Shown here: piece by piece, positions 1 through 4,763 of the stretch | How positions within the stretch are numbered: position 1 is the first letter of the stretch | Layout: each line of letters opens with the position of its first letter | Assembly: GCA_003575245.1 (NCBI GenBank) | Contig: NMQN01000379.1 | Span: 1 to 5,190, forward strand | Length of the DNA: 5,190 nt | Origin: Candidatus Atribacteria bacterium 1244-E10-H5-B2 | GTDB taxonomy: Bacteria > Atribacterota > JS1 > SB-45 > 34-128 | Direction of reading: 5' to 3' | Translations under genes and position numbers: made by a program | The notes under the pieces: model-generated | What the model was told of the DNA's origin: nothing | The model's input: only the letters and a program-made list of their open reading frames with translations | Databases searched by the model: none

Positions 1-215
1 TATTAAGCCAAAATACCAGGCTCAGCTAAAGCACCACGGAATAACCGAGCCTGGCTAGTTCTTTGCTGTTAATATAGACTTCTAACCTTAGTGAGCTATG
101 CTCATAGGCAACCCCCACCTTCAAAATTTTTTTACCCTACTCTTTCTTCTTTTTTTTAACTTTTTTCTCAAAAGAGGGCAAGTGAATGGCAATACTTATT
201 TAATATATTTTTTTC
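1..215. other. Non-coding tail downstream of the racemase-like gene
   Basis: No gene is supported here; the only open frame starting in this stretch is on the + strand, low-complexity, and mostly antisense to the racemase-like gene. The stretch holds a hairpin with perfect 8-bp arms (CCAGGCTC at 16-23, GAGCCTGG at 47-54, 23-base loop), a repeat copy at 86-121, and a T-rich, pyrimidine-biased block at about 125-175. Read on the minus strand directly after the racemase stop codon, the block is an A-rich trailer. No classical stem plus U-tract terminator for that gene is visible. On the minus strand the 16-54 hairpin is followed by TATTTT, so it could be a weak terminator about 160 bases after the stop. 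Confidence 0.5.
86..121 (+). repeat. Repeat copy A: small hairpin plus TAGGCAACC(C/A)CCACCTT
   Basis: Bases 100-121 match 4428-4449 at 20 of 22 positions in the same orientation. The upstream part differs in sequence but keeps the same fold: CCT (86-88) and TGAGC (92-96) pair with GCTCA (100-104) and AGG (106-108) around a TAT loop. In copy B the same stem is CCT-G-ATAAG / CTTAT-AGG. Different bases that preserve pairing suggest a structured element, probably RNA, rather than plain duplicated sequence. The transcribed strand is unknown; + is given because the fold was read on that strand. I do not recognise the family. Confidence 0.55.
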
Positions 216-1568
216 TTACCAACCACATATCTTTTCTAAGACTTGGTCTGAAATTTTGCCTTCTTCTACGTCCTTTATTGATTTCTTTATTATTTCTAAA
301 GCAAGGTCCACTTCTTTTTTGGTTATCACTAAGGGAGGGGCAATTCTTAATACTGATTTACTGAAGAAAGTAAGGATTAATCCTTTTTCCCAGCAGCGCC
401 AGCAAACTTTAGCGGCTTCTTTTTCAGCTCTCTGTTTGGTTTCTCTATCAGATACTAAGTCAACACCGATTAAAAGTCCTTTCCCGCGAACATCTCCAAT
501 TAGCTCGTGTTCCTTTTTTAATTCGTTAAATCGAGCCTTAATATAATTACCCATTTCTTTAGATTTTTCAATCAATCTTTCTTCCTTTATTACCGAGATA
601 GTTGCCAAGGCTGCGGCACAACTGACTGCATTCCCTCCCATAGTAAAGAGATGGGCGGGAGCCTTCCAGGAATCCATTATCTCTTTTTTGGCAACTATTG
701 CACTAAGGGGCATACCGGAGGCAATAGCCTTACCTAAAAGAATGACATCTGGCTCGATCCCCCAGTGCTCTATTGCAAACCATTTGCCCGTCCTGCCAAA
801 TCCTGTTTGCACTTCGTCGTCTATAAAAAGAATATTATTGTCTTCACATATCTTCTTAAGTGCGGGTAAGTATTTGTTAGGTGGAATAATTATTCCTGCA
901 TCTCCTTGAATTGGCTCTATAATAACAGCAGCTATTTCCTCTGCTGGGGTTAGAGTATCTAATAATGTTTTTATATAGTCTAAGCAAGATAGGTTGCAAT
1001 TAGAGGGCACAAGTTTAAAAGGACAACGGTAACAATCAGGATAAGGAACATGGTATATCTCTGGTAGAAAAGGACCTATATTCCTGCGCATATTAAGGCT
1101 AATAGCGGAAAGACTAATGGCTCCATAAGTGCTTCCATGGTAAGAACGAAGAAAAGCAATTATTTTTTGACGTTTTGTAAAGATACGAGCAAGCTTTATA
1201 GCTCCATCATTAGCGTCTGAACCTGAAAGTCCAAAAGAAACTTTTTTGGTCCTATTTCCTGGAGTTATTTGCACTAATTCTTGGGCCAGTTCCACTTGAT
1301 TTTGATTATACATATAGGCTGTAGTGTAATTGGTAAAATTATTAACTTGTTCCTTTATTGCTCTTACTACTCTGGGATGGGCATGACCAGTATTTAGAGC
1401 GGTGGCACTGGAAAGAAAATCTATATAACGATTACCATCAATATCCTCTACGATTGCACCTTTCCCTCGTTTCATAACAAAAGGATAGTAAGGTACCCGA
1501 GAAGCAGGTGAGATAACTTCTTCATCTTGTTTGATGATTTTAAGAGATTCAGTCAATTTTTTTTCCAT
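216..1568 (-). CDS. PLP-dependent class III aminotransferase-fold enzyme, probably an amino-acid racemase/epimerase (isoleucine 2-epimerase-like)
   Basis: A complete 450-residue protein of the class III aminotransferase (4-aminobutyrate/ornithine aminotransferase) fold, a cytosolic PLP enzyme. Landmarks: SGSDAND at 115-121, which contacts the PLP phosphate; SYHGSTYG at 142-149, with the ring-stacking aromatic and HG; IIEPIQGD at 216-223; DEVQTGFGRTG at 251-261, with the aspartate that binds the pyridine nitrogen; and GKAIASGMP at 279-287, with Lys280 as the Schiff-base lysine. From memory, the SLNM-R-IGP-LP---HVPYPD stretch (157-178), APAHLF near 303-308, the PPLVI block near 411-415 and the terminal GW are all close to Lactobacillus isoleucine 2-epimerase. 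That makes racemase/epimerase activity more likely than transamination. Four cysteines (179, 182, 191, 195) form an unusual cluster. The ATG at 1568 has AAAGGG six bases upstream and lies 34 bases after dppA, so the two are probably co-transcribed. The fold is near certain; the reaction is inferred, and an ordinary aminotransferase remains possible. Confidence 0.88.
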   Translation of the reverse strand: MEKKLTESLKIIKQDEEVISPASRVPYYPFVMKRGKGAIVEDIDGNRYIDFLSSATALNTGHAHPRVVRAIKEQVNNFTNYTTAYMYNQNQVELAQELVQITPGNRTKKVSFGLSGSDANDGAIKLARIFTKRQKIIAFLRSYHGSTYGAISLSAISLNMRRNIGPFLPEIYHVPYPDCYRCPFKLVPSNCNLSCLDYIKTLLDTLTPAEEIAAVIIEPIQGDAGIIIPPNKYLPALKKICEDNNILFIDDEVQTGFGRTGKWFAIEHWGIEPDVILLGKAIASGMPLSAIVAKKEIMDSWKAPAHLFTMGGNAVSCAAALATISVIKEERLIEKSKEMGNYIKARFNELKKEHELIGDVRGKGLLIGVDLVSDRETKQRAEKEAAKVCWRCWEKGLILTFFSKSVLRIAPPLVITKKEVDLALEIIKKSIKDVEEGKISDQVLEKICGW

Positions 1569-1602
1569 TCTTTTCCCTTTTTACTATCCCGGCATAATAA
1601 GA

Positions 1603-2421
1603 TCAGAAAATCCGAGCAAGTCCCAAAATACTCATAAAAGCCCGATAACCTTCTAAAACTGTTTTCCCCTGCACCTTAATAGTCCTCCCATTTATCCTCT
1701 CTACAAAAGGGTAAATAGAAGCATGATCAGCCATCTCCGTCGTAAAAAATTTTACCTCAAATGTAACTGGAAGATCTACATGAAAAGGTTTTACACTTGA
1801 AAGTCCACTAATAGCTTTTTTAACTCCATCTTTAATCAACTGATGGGATTTTTCCGGATGGAGGCACTCCGCTCCTGCCCGTCCGAAAGCTTTTTTAACT
1901 ATTGCAGTTTCAAGGTGTTCTCCTATGAATGCTTTAGCGTCGCGACAAACGGTTTCATCACCACTTAAAAAGATAACAGGAACATTAAAATGCCCTGCAA
2001 TAACCGTATTGATTTCTGGCTCCCCAACTTCGATCCCATTTAACCTTACACAATTCACCATAGGACCATAATATGTATGATCTAATACGGCGTGTAGTGT
2101 ACCAATCTTGGCATGATAACCTATAAGAAACGTTCCGTCGCATCCTTCTACGCCTTGCATCATACATAATGGTTTGTCATATCCTGAAATTAAATGAGCC
2201 GCAGGATTAAGTTGAGAAAGAATAATATTCCTCATTGTGTTATGCGAATCGTTTACGAGAACCTCTTTTGCTCCGGCCTCCAATGCTCCTTCAATGGCCG
2301 CGTTTACATCCCCTACCATTAGTTCCCGACTCTGTTTATAATCTTCTTTTCCTGGATGAACCTGATCAGAATGAACAATCCCGGTAATTCCTTCCATATC
2401 TACTGAAATAAATATCTTCAT
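1603..2421 (-). CDS. dppA: D-aminopeptidase, DppA family (peptidase M55)
   Basis: A complete 272-residue protein, the usual length of the M55 family. The Bacillus subtilis DppA is a cytosolic, binuclear-zinc D-aminopeptidase that removes D-residues from the N terminus of peptides. The start carries the family signature SVDMEG, with Asp8 and Glu10 as zinc ligands. NDSH puts His60 at the known ligand position, GYHAK gives His103, LDHTYYG gives His115 (the proposed catalytic histidine), and NGIEVGE at 128-134 holds the last acidic ligand; I did not align residues 103-134 exactly. There is no signal peptide. The ATG has a perfect GGAGG four bases upstream (2426-2430). In B. subtilis, dppA heads the dipeptide-transporter operon. 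Here it follows a peptide-binding protein and precedes a racemase-like gene, which fits use of D-amino-acid peptides such as cell-wall fragments. The gene appears intact. Confidence 0.95.
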   Translation of the reverse strand: MKIFISVDMEGITGIVHSDQVHPGKEDYKQSRELMVGDVNAAIEGALEAGAKEVLVNDSHNTMRNIILSQLNPAAHLISGYDKPLCMMQGVEGCDGTFLIGYHAKIGTLHAVLDHTYYGPMVNCVRLNGIEVGEPEINTVIAGHFNVPVIFLSGDETVCRDAKAFIGEHLETAIVKKAFGRAGAECLHPEKSHQLIKDGVKKAISGLSSVKPFHVDLPVTFEVKFFTTEMADHASIYPFVERINGRTIKVQGKTVLEGYRAFMSILGLARIF

Positions 2422-2430
2422 TTATCCTCC

Positions 2431-2481
2431 TTATAAAATATATTTTAAATTTCTTACTTTAAGCAATACACTGTTTTCCAA
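2431..2481 (-). pseudogene. Possible remnant of the N terminus of an OppF/DppF-type ABC ATPase
   Basis: A 16-codon frame begins at a TTG preceded by GGAGG at 2490-2494, with 8 bases of spacing. It reads MENSVLLKVRNLKYIL and then stops; its TAA directly abuts the GGAGG of dppA. The LLKVRNLK segment is very like the first residues of peptide-transporter ATPases (typically LLEVKNLKKYF), a gene expected next to binding-protein genes and missing from this window. The simplest reading is that a deletion removed the rest of the ATPase gene and joined its start to dppA. A chance short frame or a translated leader peptide coupled to dppA cannot be excluded. The match is from memory of family consensus, not a search. 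Confidence 0.42.
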
Positions 2482-2524
2482 TCCTTTTACCTCCAGTGTT
2501 CTAAATCTTAAGTTATAATTAATC

Positions 2525-2558
2525 TTATGTAGTCCCTGAAAATTCAGGGACTACATAA
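2525..2558 (-). terminator. Perfect 16-bp stem-loop after the oligopeptide-binding gene
   Basis: The arms 2525-2540 and 2543-2558 (core GTAGTCCCTGAA / TTCAGGGACTAC) pair perfectly around a very short A/T turn. The hairpin sits 11 bases after the stop codon of the binding-protein gene. On the minus strand the following bases are GATTAATTAT rather than a run of U, so it may be a weak or bidirectional terminator, or an mRNA-stabilising hairpin that separates abundant binding-protein mRNA from dppA read-through. A weak promoter-like pair, TTCAGG / TATAAC with 17-base spacing, overlaps its downstream arm and could serve dppA. Confidence 0.6.
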
Positions 2559-2569
2559 TTTAATTTCTT

Positions 2570-4164
2570 TTATTTCTCAATTTTCCAATCCTTAATATGC
2601 TCTCCTTCCATCATAGGAGCATGGGTACGTTTAAGATAAGGTTTAACCATTCTTACAAAAGTATAGAAATAAATAGGGGCTATCCCAGCTTCTTCCTCAC
2701 ATAAAATTTGTTCTGCTCTTTTATAAAGTTCTAATCTTTTTGCTGAGTCAGACTCACAAGCTGCTAATTCAACCACTCTATCAAATTCAGCATTGCTCCA
2801 TTTAATCCAGTTAAACCCATCGGTAGAATGAAATACTTCATAGACGGAATTGTTAGCATCAGGATAATCAGCAACAAAACCCAGACGATAGATTTGAGGT
2901 GCATTTTCAGCTAAAGTTTGAAGGTAAACCGTCCATTCCTGATTGGTTAAATTAACCTCTACTTCTAAAGTTTCCTTCCACATCGCCTGAATAGCTTGGG
3001 CAATCTTTCGATGGGCCTCAGAGGAATTAAACATCAAAGTAATTTCTGGCAATCCTTTTCCTCCAGGATATCCTGCCTCAGCTAAGTACTTTCTAGCTGC
3101 TTCTGGATCATAACCTATACCTATACCCTCTTCAGGGGATACACTACCAAAAATCGGAGGAGGAGTAAAGGTAGTAGCAAGTCTCTGTCCCCCTTTAAGG
3201 ACGAAATCGATCAAAGCTTGTCTGTTAATAGCAGCAGAAAACGCTTTACGCACTAAAGGATTATCAAAAGGTGGTTTAGTATTGTTAAATCCATAATAAT
3301 AGACACCTAACTGAGGAGCTATAAATAGTTCTTTACTTAACACTGGGTCAGCCTTCACCCTATCTATATCCTCTAAAGGAAAAAGCCTTAGAGAATCTAA
3401 TTCCCCTTTTTCATACATAGTCATTGCAGTAGAAGCCTCGAGAACCATAATATAATGGACTCTATCTATCTGCACCTTATCAGCTTCATAATAATCAGGG
3501 TTTTTCTCTAGAATCATTTTATCCTGATGGGCCCATTTCTTTAAGAGATACGGACCATTAGTGACTATATTCTCTGGTTCAGTCCATTTAACCCCGTATT
3601 TCTCAATAGCCCATCTGGGTACTGGTTTTGCTATCCCCATACCAATAATACCCGGAAAATAAGCAGCAGGCTTTTTTAAAATAAATTGAATCGTATAATC
3701 ATCTATTGCCTTTACCCCAATATAATTCAGATCAGTAATTTCACCAGTATTTACCTCTTTAGCTCCTTTAATTGGGTAGAGGACAAAAGCGCCATCAGAG
3801 GCGGTAGCAGGGTCAGAAGCTCTTTTAACTGCATATTCAATATCATGAGCAGTTACTGGTCTTCCATCACTCCAGTTTACGTCTTTTCTCAAGTGAAAAA
3901 CCCAAATTAAACCATCTTCGGAACATTCCCAGGAAGTTGCTAACTCTGGTACAACTTCCGTAGTGTAATCATCAAAATCTGTTAAACCTAGGAAAAGATT
4001 CTCTATTACAGCGACTGAAGTAGTATCAGTAGCTAGAGCAGGATCTAGGGTGGGGGTTCGGTGCCCAGATTTAGATTAACTGTTACCAGTGCTGTAAAAG
4101 CTACCAAGCTAATCCCCATTATTAAACTCAAAACCAAGATTAATATTAAAATATTCTTCTTCAT
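2570..4164 (-). CDS. Oligopeptide ABC transporter substrate-binding protein (OppA type, SBP_bac_5), broken by a single-base frameshift
   Basis: An extracytoplasmic peptide-binding protein of family 5. The ATG at 4164 has GGAAGGAG at 4176-4183 and starts MKK plus a hydrophobic signal segment to about residue 25. There is no lipobox cysteine, so cleavage by signal peptidase I is likely rather than lipoprotein anchoring. This frame reads NLNLGTEPP and hits TAG at 4045-4047 (39 codons). One extra C in the C run (GGGGG on the + strand, 4052-4056) would give GTEPPTLDPA, the family's standard N-terminal motif, and join the 492-codon downstream frame for a 531-residue protein, normal for OppA. The rest is well preserved: LRKDVNWSDGRPVTAHD, NGPYLLKKW, NPDYYEADKVQIDRVHY, PLVRKAFSAAINR, AGYPGGKGLP. 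An automated call may begin at the internal TTG at 3892, which would lose the signal peptide. Undecayed coding after the break suggests a recent mutation or a sequencing error. The partial binding protein upstream is a different subtype. Confidence 0.9.
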
Positions 4165-4244
4165 TATTAACTATTCTCCTTCCTTTTAATTTATTAATTA
4201 CTTAGAAAAACTAACACTTAACAGTACTATATTCTCCTCCTCTT

Positions 4245-4254
4245 CCACCTCCTT
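4245..4254 (-). promoter_or_regulatory. Orphan Shine-Dalgarno sequence 2
   Basis: The minus strand reads AAGGAGGTGG after a run of A. No ATG, GTG or TTG with a useful open frame follows at normal spacing. It lies about 80 bases upstream of the true start of the binding-protein gene, which has its own site at 4176-4184. Another purine-rich GAGGAGGAG follows at 4234-4242. It may be a standby ribosome site or the relic of an earlier start. Confidence 0.35.
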
Positions 4255-4288
4255 TTTTTTATTTATAAATTTTAACTTTGTATGTCTG

Positions 4289-4300
4289 AGCAAATTTGCT
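4289..4300. promoter_or_regulatory. Perfect 12-bp palindrome, possible operator
   Basis: AGCAAATTTGCT is a perfect inverted repeat, 124 bases upstream of the binding-protein start codon and just downstream (minus strand) of an orphan ribosome binding site. On the minus strand, TTGCTC at 4288-4293 could act as a poor -35 element with TTTATA 18 bases further on, so the palindrome would overlap a promoter. Its size suits a small dimeric regulator, but AT-rich DNA produces such palindromes by chance. Confidence 0.25.
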
Positions 4301-4307
4301 GAATTTA

Positions 4308-4318
4308 ATCACCTCCTT
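4308..4318 (-). promoter_or_regulatory. Orphan full-length Shine-Dalgarno sequence 1
   Basis: The minus strand reads AAGGAGGTGAT, an 11-base exact complement of the 3' end of bacterial 16S rRNA. No start codon follows at 5-12 bases: the next bases are TAAATTCAGC. It looks like a ribosome binding site whose start codon and gene are gone, or a ribosome-capture site inside the long leader of the oligopeptide-binding gene. Confidence 0.4.
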
Positions 4319-4335
4319 AAAAAATCTTATTTGTG

Positions 4336-4372
4336 AAGGGGCAGGTAAAATCTGATTAAAAGCCTGCCCCTT
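4336..4372. other. 10-bp GC-rich stem-loop in the leader region
   Basis: AAGGGGCAGG (4336-4345) and CCTGCCCCTT (4363-4372) pair perfectly around a 17-base A/T-rich loop. On the minus strand the stem is followed after about 12 bases by ATTTTTT and then by the orphan AAGGAGGTGAT, so it could act as an attenuator or shield the ribosome site. The same CCTGCCCC recurs at 4459-4466, giving the GGGGCAGG arm a second possible partner. A hairpin of similar size (16-54) occupies the same relative place beside repeat copy A. Confidence 0.5.
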
Positions 4373-4408
4373 ACCGTAGCTCAGTTAGCACTCTTCAATT
4401 TTTGAGAA

Positions 4409-4449
4409 CCTGATAAGAGAAATTTTTGCTTATAGGCAACCACCACCTT
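4409..4449 (+). repeat. Repeat copy B: hairpin plus TAGGCAACCACCACCTT
   Basis: Second copy of the element at 86-121, in the same orientation. CCT (4409-4411) and ATAAG (4413-4417) pair with CTTAT (4429-4433) and AGG (4434-4436), with one bulged G. The 3' part, 4428-4449, matches copy A at 20 of 22 bases. As in copy A, a GC-rich hairpin lies about 40-60 bases before it (4336-4372). Its 3' end overlaps by two bases the inverted repeat that opens the tRNA-like fold. Family and transcribed strand are unknown. Confidence 0.55.
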
Positions 4450-4559
4450 TTAAATAGTCCTGCCCCCCGGTAGAATAGTACTAAGACCAGTGAGCAGGGA
4501 CTGGCAATCCGGAGAATCTGGAAGCCGGATCGCCGGGGTTCGATTCCTTTTATTTAAAA
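4448..4559 (+). ncRNA. GC-rich tRNA-like folded element, probably not a functional tRNA
   Basis: A GC-rich patch in AT-rich surroundings, closed by a perfect 9-bp inverted repeat (TTTTAAATA 4448-4456, TATTTAAAA 4551-4559). Inside, in order on the + strand, are: a GG-containing stretch like a D-loop; a 5-bp hairpin CCAGT/ACTGG (4487-4491, 4500-4504) in the anticodon-arm position; a 6-bp hairpin ATCCGG/CCGGAT (4507-4512, 4525-4530) like the long variable arm of a class II tRNA; and GGTTCGATTCC, a perfect T-loop consensus directly before the closing stem. Against a real tRNA: the anticodon loop has 8 bases and no U at position 33, the T-stem is poor, and the D region is too long. CCCCGG (4465-4470) and CCGGGG (4533-4538) can also pair, giving a different multi-branched fold. 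It could be a decayed tRNA, a tRNA-derived repeat or an unknown structured RNA. Confidence 0.35.
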
Positions 4560-4578
4560 TATAATCACCTTTCTTCAT
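4450..4578 (-). CDS. Doubtful 42-codon frame with a remnant SBP-like start
   Basis: An ATG at 4578 with GGGGAG nine bases upstream (4588-4593) opens a 42-codon frame beginning MKKGDYILNK. The SD-spacer-ATGAAGAA-ATATTTTAA layout closely resembles the start of the oligopeptide-binding gene at 4164. After about ten codons the frame enters the GC-rich tRNA-like element and codon use changes abruptly (CCG, GCG, CGG, GGG). It is best read as the surviving 5' end of a lost gene running into non-coding sequence. A real small protein is possible but unsupported. Confidence 0.2.
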   Translation of the reverse strand: MKKGDYILNKRNRTPAIRLPDSPDCQSLLTGLSTILPGGRTI

Positions 4579-4614
4579 TTATTAATTCTCCCCTCTTCTC
4601 TTCTATTCAAGAGG

Positions 4615-4643
4615 AATAAAATTGAACACTTGTTATTTGACAA
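4615..4643 (-). promoter_or_regulatory. Candidate sigma-70-type promoter for the oligopeptide-binding gene
   Basis: The minus strand reads TTGTCA (4638-4643, 5 of 6 to consensus), 17 bases, then TTTATT (4615-4620, 4 of 6). It sits just after the terminator of the upstream gene, where a new transcript should start. If used, the mRNA would carry a leader of about 440 bases before the ATG at 4164, containing the tRNA-like fold, repeat B, the 10-bp hairpin and the orphan ribosome sites. A downstream promoter near 4270-4293 is an alternative. Confidence 0.35.
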
Positions 4644-4674
4644 AAGGCCCCATGTGTTAAATGAAAAAAAGGGC

Positions 4675-4734
4675 AAAAAAAATTACCCGAAAAGGCAAAT
4701 CAGAAAGGGGTAAAAAATCCCCCCCTTTCTGATT
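4675..4734 (-). terminator. Intrinsic terminator after the upstream substrate-binding gene
   Basis: AATCAGAAAGGGG (4698-4710) and CCCCTTTCTGATT (4722-4734) form a perfect 13-bp stem with an 11-base loop, 29 bases after the stop codon at 4764-4766. On the minus strand it is followed by a short TTGCC/GGTAA stem and then eight consecutive T (4675-4682), with seven more at 4664-4670. The long stem followed by U-runs fits factor-independent termination and separates the two binding-protein genes into different transcripts. Confidence 0.75.
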
Positions 4735-4763
4735 AACAAAAAGTCAATTTAGAAAAATCCTAT

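Noticed and set aside
98..909. Open frames on the + strand at 98-364, 256-546 and 688-909
   Set aside because: The first is a low-complexity Leu/Phe product of T-rich DNA; all lie largely or wholly antisense to the racemase-like gene.
1985..2167. 60-codon minus-strand frame inside dppA
   Set aside because: It is out of frame within a well-conserved M55 gene and Arg-rich at its start, typical of a shadow frame.
3890..3892. TTG at 3892 as the real start of the oligopeptide-binding protein
   Set aside because: It falls in the middle of a conserved block (HLRKDVNWSDG); the true start, signal peptide and motif are found upstream across the frameshift.
3686..3910. 74-codon + strand frame
   Set aside because: It is antisense to the conserved N-terminal part of the oligopeptide-binding protein and has no recognisable product.
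4198..4248. 16-codon GTG frame on the minus strand
   Set aside because: The GTG overlaps its own GGAGG, leaving no spacing, and the peptide (rich in Glu, then Ser/Val/Leu) resembles nothing I know.
4364..4391. tRNA 5' half (GTAGCTCAGTTAGCAC resembles a D-arm)
   Set aside because: The D-stem does not close, no anticodon arm follows, and no complementary acceptor 3' strand is present.
4409..4449. Partial likeness to a SAM-I riboswitch (ATAAGAG, GGCAACC)
   Set aside because: The order and the other conserved blocks of the SAM-I core (GGAGGGA, GGTGC-AATTCC) are absent, and the same motif in copy A lacks ATAAGAG.
4165..4560. T-box leader on the minus strand
   Set aside because: The conserved T-box sequence (AGGGTGGNACCGCG) is not found, and the downstream gene is a binding protein without other T-box features.
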